Positions 18,450 through 27,143 of a DNA stretch of 64,000 nt are shown piece by piece. This DNA comes from CALACW01 sp963627915 (GTDB lineage Bacteria > Bacillota > Clostridia > Oscillospirales > Acutalibacteraceae): the NCBI GenBank assembly GCA_963627915.1, contig CAVGCY010000051.1, positions 1 through 64,000 on the forward strand, read 5' to 3'. How positions within the stretch are numbered: the first letter of the stretch is position 1; each line of letters begins with the position of its first letter. Under the pieces are notes generated by a model that was not told the origin of the DNA, searched no databases, and saw only the letters and a program-made list of their open reading frames with translations. The translations under genes and the position numbers were made by a program.

Positions 18450-19294
18450 TTCTTTGAGTTCCTTATGTTATTTTGTTTTTTTACGGCTTTTTTTATATCC
18501 CGGACGCCTTTCTTGAATTTATATGCCGCCTCTCTAAGCGGGTTACTTTTTTGGGAATTAGAAGGAGTACCGTTATTTTCTTCTAAAAACCCAAGCTCAC
18601 TAAAATCAACGTCAATGCCGTATTTATCAAACAGAGCGACATTTCCCTTGAGCCATTTTTTTAGCGTTATTCCGATTCCGTCCTCTATTTTTACCTTGAA
18701 AGTAAAGGTTTCGGGCGAGTTATTGTTCTGCTGCAATATAATATACGGCAGCTTCATTGCTCTGTATGAGGCATAGGATTCAAAATTCCATATCGTTTCG
18801 TGATCCCGGAGCAGTTTTAATAAGTAGTCTTTTCTGTATAAATTCGTTCTGCACCATATCAGATTTTTTTCGTCAATTTTTCGCGAATAAAAATCCTCAT
18901 CCTCGTAATCGTCTGTTTTTATATTTTCCTTTCCCGTTGCGGCAAGGCTTATCATTCCGACGTTCGGATTTTCATCCATTACCTTTACGGCATGCTCAAA
19001 AACCTTTGTGTTTACGGGGTTTAACGGAAAATAGTCCTCTATAAAAAATAAAACGTACGGCGTTTCTGTTTGATTTAGGGCATATCTGAATCTTTGAGTC
19101 CATGTAAGCGATTTGTCGTCCGGGTGAACGGCGCGGACATTTTTTATATCTCCGTTATAATCGAGCGTTTCGGAGTTTATGATAAAATTATACGGGCACC
19201 CCGGCCATTGAATTAAAAAAAGCTTTAAAAACGGCTCCCACGCCGATTTGTATAAATCGCACGAATTTATTAAAATTGTTACTTTATTGTCCAT
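18446..19294 (-). CDS. Glycosyltransferase-like protein of polysaccharide loci
   Basis: A 282-residue soluble protein that I recognise only loosely. It starts VTILINSCDLYKSAWEPF and contains LTWTQRFRYAL and YVLFFIEDYFPL, the last reminiscent of the acidic metal site of GT-A enzymes. A family with this start recurs in capsule and LPS loci and is usually called a hypothetical glycosyltransferase. The C terminus is basic (many Lys, Asn). It is the first gene of a two-gene minus-strand unit with an O-acyltransferase and has its own promoter. Sugar donor and acceptor are unknown. Confidence 0.6.
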   Translation of the reverse strand: MDNKVTILINSCDLYKSAWEPFLKLFLIQWPGCPYNFIINSETLDYNGDIKNVRAVHPDDKSLTWTQRFRYALNQTETPYVLFFIEDYFPLNPVNTKVFEHAVKVMDENPNVGMISLAATGKENIKTDDYEDEDFYSRKIDEKNLIWCRTNLYRKDYLLKLLRDHETIWNFESYASYRAMKLPYIILQQNNNSPETFTFKVKIEDGIGITLKKWLKGNVALFDKYGIDVDFSELGFLEENNGTPSNSQKSNPLREAAYKFKKGVRDIKKAVKKQNNIRNSKK

Positions 19295-19327
19295 TTTTAT
19301 CCTTTCCCAACATTAAATAATATATAT

Positions 19328-19356
19328 ATAATAGGTGAAATCTGTTATTAAGTCAA
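19328..19356 (-). promoter_or_regulatory. Sigma-A-type promoter for the minus-strand glycan-modification unit
   Basis: Reading the minus strand, TTGACT (19356-19351) and TATTAT (19333-19328) are separated by exactly 17 bases. The -10 box is about 34 bases before the start of the gene at 19294. It sits back to back with the plus-strand promoter of the gene at 19474. Confidence 0.65.
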
Positions 19357-19363
19357 CAAAAAC

Positions 19364-19391
19364 TTGAATATCGTAAAATTATATGTATAAT
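19364..19391 (+). promoter_or_regulatory. Sigma-A-type promoter for the acyltransferase at 19474
   Basis: TTGAAT (19364-19369) and a perfect TATAAT (19386-19391) are 16 bases apart. The -35 boxes of this and the divergent promoter lie only seven bases apart, so one bound regulator could control both. Confidence 0.6.
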
Positions 19392-19446
19392 AGTAAAGGA
19401 ATACATTTATTTTATAATTTTACCAAGCGTCGAAGGAAAGGGTGGG

Positions 19447-19465
19447 GGCGGAGAGTTATTCCGCC
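19447..19465 (+). promoter_or_regulatory. Short leader hairpin covering the likely ribosome site
   Basis: GGCGGA (19447-19452) and TCCGCC (19460-19465) form a perfect 6-bp stem with a 7-base loop. The GGAG candidate ribosome site lies within and at the edge of the left arm, before the ATG at 19474. It could limit translation; that is inference. Confidence 0.35.
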
Positions 19466-19473
19466 GAAATAAT

Positions 19474-20643
19474 ATGACTGAAGCCGTGCAAATCTCAGAT
19501 AAAAATCAGCTTTGTTTAAAAACCGGAAGAAAACAGCGTGACGCGGGTCCCGAGCTTCTCAGAATTTTTGCGATGTTCTTAATTATAATGTCGCATCTTG
19601 CCGTTCACGGAGGAATAGAATACAGTTCTCTGTCCGTAAATTCCGCAGCTCTCGAAATGATGAAAACGGGTAATATCGGAGTTGATATTTTCATCCTGAT
19701 ATCGGGATATTACTCCATATATTCGTCGCCGAAGCTTAAAAAGGGTATTATGCTTATATGTCAGACGCTTTTTTACTCCGTTACGTTATTGTTTATTGTC
19801 GGAATCTTCAATCCGGAAATAGTATCAAAAAAGCATCTGATTTGCGCTCTGGTTCCTTTTATTTCCGAAAAGGGAAACTGGTTTATCGTCGTTTATATAT
19901 TGATGTACGCGCTTATTCCTTTTATAAACGGGGGACTGAAAAATCTTAGCAAACGCATGTTTTTCGGTTTGCTTCTGCTTATATTTTTTGCAAGCACGCT
20001 TCTTCCGGATACGTTCGGACGCGTTATGAAGCTTCAGGATTACGGTATTTCAAGGCTTGTGTGGTTTGTATTTATGTATTCGCTCGGCGCGTATCTTCGT
20101 CTTTATCCCGTAAAGCTTGCAAAAAAACGCGGACTGTGCGCCGTTTTGTGGGTCATATCCGCGCTGTTTGCCATGCTTTTCAGATACTTCTACGCCGATG
20201 TATTGTATAATGACGCGGGCAAATTCAAGGGGATAAAGGGACTTGTAATTTATTTCTTCTCCGATATTTCGCGTCCGGGATTTATGTCGGTTGTGTTTTC
20301 CGTTTTATCCCTGCTTTTTTTCACGTCGCTCAAAATAAAGGGTAACAAGTTCCTTTTCGCTGTTTCCGGGTCTACGTTCGGAGTATATCTTATCCATGAC
20401 AGCGAGTGGATGAGACGTTTTCTCTGGGATGTAATCGCGCCGGTAAAAACGGTCGCCGGGTCGGATTATTTCATCCCTATTTCTCTTGCCGTAATACTGC
20501 TGATATTTATTGCGTGCTCGGCTGTCGATATAGTTAGGAAAAATTTTATAGAAAAACCGCTGTTTAACTCGTCCCTCTATTCCAAAGCGGAAAATGCGTT
20601 AAAACAAATTGCAGACAAAATGCTTGTAAAAGTCGGATTGTGA
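19474..20643 (+). CDS. Membrane acyltransferase, acyltransferase-3 family
   Basis: A 389-residue polytopic membrane protein with an N-terminal cytoplasmic stretch and then AGPELLRIFAMFLIIMSHLAVHGG, the polar first helix typical of acyltransferase-3 proteins with a conserved His in the membrane. About ten hydrophobic segments follow. It should O-acetylate a surface glycan or a lipid-linked precursor. It is monocistronic: its own promoter lies upstream and a hairpin terminator directly downstream. It is only distantly like the acyltransferase on the opposite strand. A cell-wall target such as peptidoglycan cannot be excluded. Confidence 0.85.
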   Translation: MTEAVQISDKNQLCLKTGRKQRDAGPELLRIFAMFLIIMSHLAVHGGIEYSSLSVNSAALEMMKTGNIGVDIFILISGYYSIYSSPKLKKGIMLICQTLFYSVTLLFIVGIFNPEIVSKKHLICALVPFISEKGNWFIVVYILMYALIPFINGGLKNLSKRMFFGLLLLIFFASTLLPDTFGRVMKLQDYGISRLVWFVFMYSLGAYLRLYPVKLAKKRGLCAVLWVISALFAMLFRYFYADVLYNDAGKFKGIKGLVIYFFSDISRPGFMSVVFSVLSLLFFTSLKIKGNKFLFAVSGSTFGVYLIHDSEWMRRFLWDVIAPVKTVAGSDYFIPISLAVILLIFIACSAVDIVRKNFIEKPLFNSSLYSKAENALKQIADKMLVKVGL

Positions 20644-20653
20644 TTTATATGCG

Positions 20654-20683
20654 CCTCGAATCTGAACGGTTCGGGGTTTTTTT
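20654..20683 (+). terminator. Rho-independent terminator after the acyltransferase gene
   Basis: A stem CCTCGAA/TTCGGGG (one G-T pair) with a 9-base loop is followed by seven T residues, 11 bases after the stop codon at 20643. Confidence 0.8.
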
Positions 20684-20704
20684 GTATTAATTTGTTATTT
20701 TTTA

Positions 20705-20734
20705 TTTACACTGCCGGCTTAAATATGTTATACT
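20705..20734 (+). promoter_or_regulatory. Promoter of the GH20-apbE-rnf operon
   Basis: TTTACA (20705-20710) and TATACT (20729-20734) are 18 bases apart, about 70 bases before the first start codon of the operon. No other good promoter was seen before rnfB, so this may drive ten genes. Confidence 0.5.
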
Positions 20735-20806
20735 GTATAAGTATATGATTATCTATGCATTTTGAATGATTCACATTGTTCGGTGAAAAATATCGGAGGC
20801 GATTTT

Positions 20807-22240
20807 ATGGTTCCCGACGTTATACCTCAGGTAAAAAGTTATACTTTGTCAGACGGATATTACAGAATCCTTGAGAATGAAGACCTTGCTCGGAGCGTAA
20901 AAACCGTTATTGACTGCGATATCGAAGGTGACGAATCGTATATCCTTAAAATCACCGAAAAATGCATAACGCTCGCTTCGTCGACCGAGGAGGGAATTTT
21001 TCGCGGCAGACAGACATTGAAGCAGCTTGCCATGTCGGCTCCCGACGGTAAAATCGCGTGCTGCCGTATAGCTGATTCGCCGAGATATCGTTACAGGGGG
21101 TTCATGCTCGACTCCGCAAGACATATGCCGTCCGTAAAGCAGATAAAGAAAATGATAGACGCCGCGGCGCTTTTTAAATTCAATGTTTTTCACTGGCACA
21201 TTTCCGACGACCAGGGATTCAGATTTGAAAGCAGAAAATACCCTCTGCTCAACGAAACTGGTTCGTACAGAAAAAGCTCGGATTTCGGCAGAAAGCACGT
21301 TAACTTGCGTTACGGCGGATTCTATACAAGAGAGGAAATGTCCGACATCGTAAAATACTGCCGCGACAGATTCATAACCGTTATACCCGAGATAGACATG
21401 CCCGGTCACGTTTCGTCGCTTATAGCCTCGTATCCGTATCTCTCATGTGAGGAAAAGCCCATAGAAGTCGTTACGAAGCAGGGTATTTTCCGTGATATTC
21501 TCTGTGCCGGCAAGGTTACGACGTATTCGTTTATAAAGGATTTGCTCGATGAGGTATGCGAAATCTTCGACGGCGAATATATACATATCGGCGGAGATGA
21601 AGCGCCGAAGGCAAAATGGCGTTCCTGTCCGTACTGTCAGGCGAAAATCGCGAAGGAAGGGCTTAAAAACGAAGAGGAGCTTCAGGGATTTTTTGTAAAT
21701 GAGATTGCCGGATATTTAAAATCCAAGGGCAGGAAGGTCATATGCTGGAACGAAAGTCTGAAAAGCGGACTTGTCGACGGAGATATAACCGCTCAGATGT
21801 GGATGGACAGGGACTCACTGTGCATAAAGCATGCAAATGCCGGCGGAGACGTTATTATTTCGGATTTTTATCATTATTATCTCGATTATCCGTACGGAAT
21901 GACTCCGCTTGATAAGGTATATAATTACAAGCCGGAATCGAATAAGCTCGGCGAAACGGGCAGAGCGCATATTATCGGCGTGGAAACGCCGCTGTGGAGC
22001 GAGTATATAGATACGGACAAGCAGATGGAGTTTATGTTTTTCCCGAGAATGACGGCTGTTGCCGAGGCGGGCTGGACGGCTCAGGAGGACAGAAACTGCG
22101 CGGATTATAAAATGAGACTTTCAAAAGTTATTTCAATACTTGAAAAAATGGGAATAGAGCCTGCGGACGAGAGCCTGTGGAACGTCCCGTTTTATAAAAG
22201 GATTCACGATATAGGAAGGCATTTCGGTATACTGCCATGA
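20807..22240 (+). CDS. Family 20 beta-N-acetylhexosaminidase, apparently intracellular
   Basis: A 477-residue glycoside hydrolase. An N-terminal GH20b-type domain (about 1-95) is followed by the catalytic barrel with RYRGFMLDSARHMPS, FHWHISDDQGFR, EIDMPGHVSS and the key IHIGGDEAPKAKW, whose Asp-Glu pair polarises the substrate N-acetyl group and acts as general acid. PLWSEYI and AEAGWT close the active site. I start at ATG 20807, behind a GGAGG site, not at an in-frame TTG at 20762. No signal peptide is present, so it probably acts on imported N-acetylhexosaminides. Its stop overlaps apbE, an unusual link to a respiratory operon. Confidence 0.92.
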   Translation: MVPDVIPQVKSYTLSDGYYRILENEDLARSVKTVIDCDIEGDESYILKITEKCITLASSTEEGIFRGRQTLKQLAMSAPDGKIACCRIADSPRYRYRGFMLDSARHMPSVKQIKKMIDAAALFKFNVFHWHISDDQGFRFESRKYPLLNETGSYRKSSDFGRKHVNLRYGGFYTREEMSDIVKYCRDRFITVIPEIDMPGHVSSLIASYPYLSCEEKPIEVVTKQGIFRDILCAGKVTTYSFIKDLLDEVCEIFDGEYIHIGGDEAPKAKWRSCPYCQAKIAKEGLKNEEELQGFFVNEIAGYLKSKGRKVICWNESLKSGLVDGDITAQMWMDRDSLCIKHANAGGDVIISDFYHYYLDYPYGMTPLDKVYNYKPESNKLGETGRAHIIGVETPLWSEYIDTDKQMEFMFFPRMTAVAEAGWTAQEDRNCADYKMRLSKVISILEKMGIEPADESLWNVPFYKRIHDIGRHFGILP

Positions 22241-23250
22241 AGAAGATGAAAAAAAATACGGTTATTCCGCTGACTGCCGTTTTAATCGTAATAATCGCCG
22301 TATCGTGCGTTTACGCTCTGTTTTTCAGAACGTCGGAGGACTCCGGGACGGATTTTGCCATGGGGTCTGTCATTACGGTTAAGGCATACGGGAAAAACAC
22401 ATCCGAGGGCGTTGAAAACGCCGTAGAAGCGGTAAAAAACCTCGATTCGCTTATTTCAAAAACGACAGATTCGAGCGATATATGTAAAATCAACGCCGAT
22501 TCCTCCGCCGAGGTGAACGAAAAAACCGTTTCCGTCATAAAGGATACGCTTGACGTATGCGAAGACAGCGCAGGTTCGCTTGATATCACGGTCGGAAACC
22601 TTTCGGAGATGTGGGATATCGGCGGAGACAATCAGAGAGTTCCGTCAGATGAGGAGATTCAACGCGGTCTTTCATTTGTCGGATATGAAAACGTAAAAAT
22701 ATCGGGTAACACGGTCAGCGTTCCTTCGGGCGTTCACCTTGACCTCGGCGCGTCCGGCAAGGGCGCCGGCGCGGACGAGGCTGTTTCGGCTCTTAAAAAT
22801 ACAAAAGGCGTTACCGGCGCGGTCGTGTCCGTCGGCGGAACCGTCGGCGTGTTCGGGACAAATCCCAATTCCGATCACTGGGGCGTGGGAGTGAGAAAGC
22901 CGGAGCGCGAAAATACGGGATATATTGCCGTTATTAAATTATATAAAGACAGTTTTGTTTCAACGTCGGGAAGCTATGAAAAGTATTTTGATCTCGACGG
23001 AAAAACTTATCATCATATTCTCTCTCCATTTACGGGTTATCCTGCCGAAAGCGGTCTTAAAAGCGTTACGGTTATAACGTATGACAGCGGCGTTTACGCC
23101 GATTCTCTTTCTACGGCGTGCTTTGTGCTCGGGTATGAAAAGAGCCTCGAGCTTCTTGAAAAATATTCCGCCGACGCGTTTTTTATTATGAACGACGGAA
23201 GCGTTAAAATGACCGACGGCATAAAGGATAACGTGACGATGAATGAATGA
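22237..23250 (+). CDS. apbE: FAD:protein FMN transferase (ApbE)
   Basis: A 337-residue flavin transferase that attaches FMN to Thr residues of RnfD and RnfG, both encoded downstream. It has an N-terminal membrane or signal segment (about residues 8-27), then FAMGSVITVKAYG, NLSEMWDIGG, HLDLGASGKGAGAD, VSVGGTVGVFG and the C-terminal TYHHILSPFTGYPA and VITYDSGVYADSLSTACFVLG, the known FAD and Mg-binding blocks. A Cys at 24 could be a lipidation site but the lipobox is poor. Overlap with both neighbours implies tight coupling. The exported location fits the extracytoplasmic flavin sites of Rnf. Confidence 0.93.
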   Translation: MKKMKKNTVIPLTAVLIVIIAVSCVYALFFRTSEDSGTDFAMGSVITVKAYGKNTSEGVENAVEAVKNLDSLISKTTDSSDICKINADSSAEVNEKTVSVIKDTLDVCEDSAGSLDITVGNLSEMWDIGGDNQRVPSDEEIQRGLSFVGYENVKISGNTVSVPSGVHLDLGASGKGAGADEAVSALKNTKGVTGAVVSVGGTVGVFGTNPNSDHWGVGVRKPERENTGYIAVIKLYKDSFVSTSGSYEKYFDLDGKTYHHILSPFTGYPAESGLKSVTVITYDSGVYADSLSTACFVLGYEKSLELLEKYSADAFFIMNDGSVKMTDGIKDNVTMNE

Positions 23251-23626
23251 CAGAAAACTTTTAAAAAAAAGCGACGCCGTGATAATTATTATATTGCTTA
23301 TTTTTTCGCTTTCGTTTATAATCTATTCCAAAACGGCGAAGAAGAGCGTCACGGCTCAGATAATCTGCTCGGGCGAAGCGGTAAGGACGATAGACCTCGA
23401 TTCGGTATCCGAAAATTATGATATTTCCCTGTGCGGGGGACGTGTAGTCGTTTCCGTCGAAAAGGGCGCTATATATTTTAAGCAAAGCGACTGTAAGGAT
23501 AAGCTGTGCGTAAAATCGGGGAGACTAAAAAACCCCGGAGATACGGCGGCGTGTCTGCCCGAAAAGGTCGTTATCGCGCTGTCGGGCGGAGAAAAAGCCG
23601 ACGGTCCCGATATAATTTCATATTAG
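23243..23626 (+). CDS. NusG domain II-containing membrane-anchored protein
   Basis: A 127-residue protein with a single N-terminal membrane helix (about residues 12-28) and an extracytoplasmic NusG_II-type beta domain, including SDCKDKLCVKSGRLKNPGD with a conserved Cys pair. This family, unrelated in function to transcription factor NusG, is regularly found between apbE and Gx-transporter or rnf genes in Firmicutes. Its role is unknown; a part in flavin delivery or redox assembly is inferred from context. It overlaps apbE by eight bases. Confidence 0.85.
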   Translation: MNDRKLLKKSDAVIIIILLIFSLSFIIYSKTAKKSVTAQIICSGEAVRTIDLDSVSENYDISLCGGRVVVSVEKGAIYFKQSDCKDKLCVKSGRLKNPGDTAACLPEKVVIALSGGEKADGPDIISY

Positions 23627-23635
23627 GTGATATAA

Positions 23636-24169
23636 TTGCCGAAAAAACAAATTTCCGCGGCAAAACGTGCCGCGTATACGGGAATTGCGTCCGCGCTTGC
23701 AATCGCGCTGTCGTTTCTCGAAAATCTGATACCGCCGATATCGGCGCTGCCCCCCGGGGCTAAAATAGGATTTGCAAATATTGCCGTTATGTTTGCGCTT
23801 TTGAATTTTTCATATACCGACGCCGTTTTGATTGTTATCGTTAAATCGCTTTTCGTTCTGATAACAAGAGGTCCGGCATCATTCTTTATGAGCGTTTCCG
23901 GCGGTTTGCTGAGCGTTGTGATTCTTATTGTTTTTCTTGCCGTATCAAAAAAAACCGGCAGGGCTCTTTCATATATATTTCTGTCGGTTACGGGCGCGCT
24001 GTTTCACAATACAGGTCAGCTTATCGCCGCGGGATTTTACATGTCGACGTTCTCTGTCGCCGGATATCTGCCCGTTATGATAATATGCGCGTTAGGTTCG
24101 GGGACCGTTACGGGAATAGTTTTAAAAACCGTCGTCCCGCCCATAACGAAAATTATATACGGAAAATAA
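23636..24169 (+). CDS. Gx transporter family / heptaprenyl diphosphate synthase component I-like membrane protein
   Basis: A 177-residue membrane protein with about five helices. The motifs LPPGAKIGFANIAVMFAL and ITRGPASFFMSVSGGLLS match the Gx_transp family, which is related to ECF transporter substrate-binding subunits and was once named as a heptaprenyl diphosphate synthase component. The start is TTG 23636, five bases after an AGGTGA ribosome site. Family members sit beside apbE and rnf in many anaerobes. A role in importing a flavin or quinone-type precursor is plausible but unproven. Confidence 0.82.
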   Translation: MPKKQISAAKRAAYTGIASALAIALSFLENLIPPISALPPGAKIGFANIAVMFALLNFSYTDAVLIVIVKSLFVLITRGPASFFMSVSGGLLSVVILIVFLAVSKKTGRALSYIFLSVTGALFHNTGQLIAAGFYMSTFSVAGYLPVMIICALGSGTVTGIVLKTVVPPITKIIYGK

Positions 24170-24212
24170 ATTCAACTTTTTTATAAAGCAAAAAATGGAG
24201 GTAGAAAATAAT

Positions 24213-25565
24213 ATGAGCAAAGCCCATATGAAGGGCGTTCTTAAAGCCGTTAAGAACGTCAGAGGCGGAGTTGCGGCAGAACACTGCAAGATAACCGCCG
24301 GACTGCCCGTGGAAAGAATTGAAATGCCCGATAAGGTTCTGCTGCCCATGCAGCAGCACATAGGCGCGCCGTGCGTTCCGACGGTGAAGGTCGGCGATAC
24401 GGTCGGAGTGGGTCAGACTGTCGGAGATACCGACGCGTTTGTATCCGCGCCCGTTCACGCTTCGATTTCGGGTAAGGTTACGGCGATAGGGCCCGTAAAA
24501 CTTGCAAACGGCAGTATGGTCGACGCGGTCACGATTGAAAACGACGGCGAGATGAAACTTTTCGAGGGCGTCGAACCGCCCCGAGTTGAAACAAGAGAGG
24601 AACTCGTAAAGGCTGTAAGGGCTTCGGGACTTGTAGGTCTGGGCGGCGCCGGATTTCCCGCAAGCGTTAAGCTTGCATTTTCGCCCGATAAGAATATCGA
24701 TACCCTTATTGTAAACGCGGCGGAATGCGAGCCGTATATTACGGTAGACTACCGCGAGTGTATCGACAACTCGTGGGATGTTATGGGCGGAGTTTATTCC
24801 CTTGCCGAGCTTCTCGGATTCAAACGCGTCGTTATCGCTGTTGAGGATAACAAGCCCGACGCTATAGAGGTTCTTAAAAATATAGCCTCCAAGAGTACGG
24901 AAAAAGATTTTAAGATTGACGTTATGGCTCTTAAATCGAAATATCCCCAGGGCGCGGAAAAAATGATGATTCAGTCGGCGACGGGCAGGAAAGTTCCTAT
25001 AGGCAAGCTTCCCGCGGACGTCGGATGCGTCGTTATGAACGTTGCGTCCGTTGCGTTCGTTTCGAGATATTTGAAATCGGGAAAACCTCTCGTCAGCCGT
25101 TCCGTAACAGTCAGCGGAGACGCGGTAAAGAATCCTAAAAATTTACGCGTTCCCATAGGTATAGAGGTTCAGAAGCTTATAGACGCATGCGGAGGGTTTT
25201 CCGTTGAACCGTATAAAATTATAGCCGGCGGACCCATGATGGGCATATCGATAATCGATACGACCGCACCCATTGTCAAGAATAACAACGCGCTTCTTGC
25301 ATTCAGCGAGAAAACGGGGCTTCTTAAAAAGGAAAGAGCCTGCATAAGATGCGGAAGATGCGCCGCAGCGTGTCCGATGAGCCTTGTACCGACTCTTCTT
25401 GAAAAATATGCTTTGAGAGAGGACGCGGAAACGCTTTCCAAGCTCGGTATCGGCGTGTGCATGGAGTGCGGCAGCTGTTCGTATTCATGCCCCGCAGGCA
25501 AACCGCTCGTTCAGTATATGAGACTGGGCAAACAAATCGTAAGAGAGGCAGGCACAAAGAAATGA
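24213..25565 (+). CDS. rnfC: Rnf complex subunit RnfC
   Basis: A 450-residue peripheral subunit of the ion-pumping ferredoxin:NAD+ oxidoreductase. It has an N-terminal barrel-sandwich region with LPMQQHIGAP, the nucleotide/FMN-binding LVGLGGAGFPASVK (about 140-153), and two 4Fe-4S motifs near the C terminus, CIRCGRCAAACP and CMECGSCSYSCP. The ATG at 24213 is used because GGAGG lies 11 bases before it; an earlier ATG at 24195 is part of that ribosome site. It opens the order C-D-G-E-A-B. RnfC is expected to be the NAD(H)-reactive subunit. Confidence 0.97.
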   Translation: MSKAHMKGVLKAVKNVRGGVAAEHCKITAGLPVERIEMPDKVLLPMQQHIGAPCVPTVKVGDTVGVGQTVGDTDAFVSAPVHASISGKVTAIGPVKLANGSMVDAVTIENDGEMKLFEGVEPPRVETREELVKAVRASGLVGLGGAGFPASVKLAFSPDKNIDTLIVNAAECEPYITVDYRECIDNSWDVMGGVYSLAELLGFKRVVIAVEDNKPDAIEVLKNIASKSTEKDFKIDVMALKSKYPQGAEKMMIQSATGRKVPIGKLPADVGCVVMNVASVAFVSRYLKSGKPLVSRSVTVSGDAVKNPKNLRVPIGIEVQKLIDACGGFSVEPYKIIAGGPMMGISIIDTTAPIVKNNNALLAFSEKTGLLKKERACIRCGRCAAACPMSLVPTLLEKYALREDAETLSKLGIGVCMECGSCSYSCPAGKPLVQYMRLGKQIVREAGTKK

Positions 25566-26572
25566 ACAGACTTACGGTAAGCGCGTCGCCGCATGTGCGC
25601 AGTGCGGACACGGTAACGGGCATTATGGGCGATGTAATCATATCGCTTATTCCCGCGGCGGTCACGTCGGTATTCCTGTACGGACTCAGAGCTTTGCTCG
25701 TCATAGCCGTATGCGTCGGCAGCTGCGTATTATTTGAATATCTTTCGAGGAAAGTACTTAAAAGAGATAACACGATAGGCGATTTAAGCGCAATAGTCAC
25801 GGGACTTTTGTTAGCGTTCAATCTTCCGTCGACAATTCCGCTGTGGATGGCCGTTATCGGTTCGTTTGCCGCTATTGTTATCGCGAAGCAGTGCTTCGGC
25901 GGTATCGGTCAGAACTTCGTAAATCCCGCTATTGCCGGACGTATAATCATGCTTGTATCGTTCTCATCGGCAATGACAGACTGGACTCAGCCCCTGCAGT
26001 GGAAGGATACGGTTGACGCCGTTACCACCGCTACTCCGCTTGCGAGACTTTCCGCGCTTGACCTGAGCGGAAATATAGCTTCTCAGATAGCGGCGGACAG
26101 CGAGCTTCCTTCGCTTGTGAAAATGCTGTTCGGCATAAGAGAGGGATGTCTGGGCGAGGGATGCGCCGTTGCTCTTATCGCCGGCGGAATTTATTTAATG
26201 GCGAGAAAGGTTATCAAACCGGCAATTCCTCTTACGTTTATAGGAACTGTCGCCGTTATAATGCTTATAGCCGGAAAGGGCGATTTTACGTTTGTCGCCT
26301 ACGAGCTTCTTTCGGGCGGACTTCTGCTCGGCGCGTTCTTTATGGCTACGGATTATGCGACAAGCCCGATAAGCACAAAGGGCAAGATTATATTCGGCGT
26401 CGGATGCGGAATCGTCACGTCGGTAATAAGGCTTTTCGGTTCGCTTCCCGAGGGCGTTTCGTATTCGATAATATTAATGAACATTCTCACTCCTCATATA
26501 GATTCTCTTACAAGACCCGTTCCGTTCGGTTTTGTCAAGGAGAAAAAGTCAAAGGAAAAGGAGGCGGTATAA
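25562..26572 (+). CDS. rnfD: Rnf complex subunit RnfD
   Basis: A 336-residue integral membrane subunit. It begins LTVSASPHVRSADTVTGIM, has about nine hydrophobic segments, the QNFVNPAIAGR block, and AVTTATPLARL, the Thr-containing motif where ApbE attaches FMN. The C-terminal region has MATDYATSPIS and NILTPHIDSLTRP. The ATG overlaps the rnfC stop. It conducts electrons through the membrane and helps form the Na+ or H+ channel; the ion cannot be told from sequence. Confidence 0.96.
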   Translation: MNRLTVSASPHVRSADTVTGIMGDVIISLIPAAVTSVFLYGLRALLVIAVCVGSCVLFEYLSRKVLKRDNTIGDLSAIVTGLLLAFNLPSTIPLWMAVIGSFAAIVIAKQCFGGIGQNFVNPAIAGRIIMLVSFSSAMTDWTQPLQWKDTVDAVTTATPLARLSALDLSGNIASQIAADSELPSLVKMLFGIREGCLGEGCAVALIAGGIYLMARKVIKPAIPLTFIGTVAVIMLIAGKGDFTFVAYELLSGGLLLGAFFMATDYATSPISTKGKIIFGVGCGIVTSVIRLFGSLPEGVSYSIILMNILTPHIDSLTRPVPFGFVKEKKSKEKEAV

Positions 26573-26573
26573 T

Positions 26574-27143
26574 ATGAAGAAATTTTCACCCAGGGAAATT
26601 ATACTGCCTACCGTTGCACTGCTCGTAATCGGCGTTATCTGTTCGGGAATACTGGCGTTCGTAAACAACGTTACATCCCCGATTATCAGCAAGATAAATT
26701 ACGAGAGTGAGGTTAAGTCGAGAAAGGTCGTTCTTCCCGACGCGAAAACATTCGGCGACGCGGTCGAAAAAGACGGCGTTTCGTATGTCGAGGGTAAGAG
26801 TTCGGACGGCGAAACGGTCGGTTACGTTTTTACGACGAGCGCAAAGGGCTACGGCGGAACAATAAGTATTATGACAGGACTTGACGCGGACGGAAAAATT
26901 ACCGGACTTCAGATTCTTTCGATAGACGAAACTCCGGGACTGGGCATGAATGCGAAAAAGGATTCGTGGCTGTCGCAGTTTACCGGCAAGTCGGGAACGC
27001 TCTCTGTCGTCAAGGGCGATTCGTCGTCGGACGATCAGATACAGGCGATAACGAGCGCGACGATTACGTCGAATGCCGTTACGGAAGCCGTTAATCAGGC
27101 GACGCAATTTTTCAGTGAAAATCTTTCAAAGGAGGCGGCGTAA
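26574..27143 (+). CDS. rnfG: Rnf complex subunit RnfG
   Basis: A 189-residue subunit with one N-terminal membrane anchor (about residues 10-30) and an extracytoplasmic FMN-binding domain. QAITSATITSNAVTEAV holds the Thr that receives FMN covalently from ApbE, and GLQILSIDETPGLGMNA is the conserved loop before it. A GGAGG site precedes the ATG at 26574, one base after the rnfD stop. It passes electrons between the other flavin and iron-sulfur subunits. Confidence 0.96.
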   Translation: MKKFSPREIILPTVALLVIGVICSGILAFVNNVTSPIISKINYESEVKSRKVVLPDAKTFGDAVEKDGVSYVEGKSSDGETVGYVFTTSAKGYGGTISIMTGLDADGKITGLQILSIDETPGLGMNAKKDSWLSQFTGKSGTLSVVKGDSSSDDQIQAITSATITSNAVTEAVNQATQFFSENLSKEAA

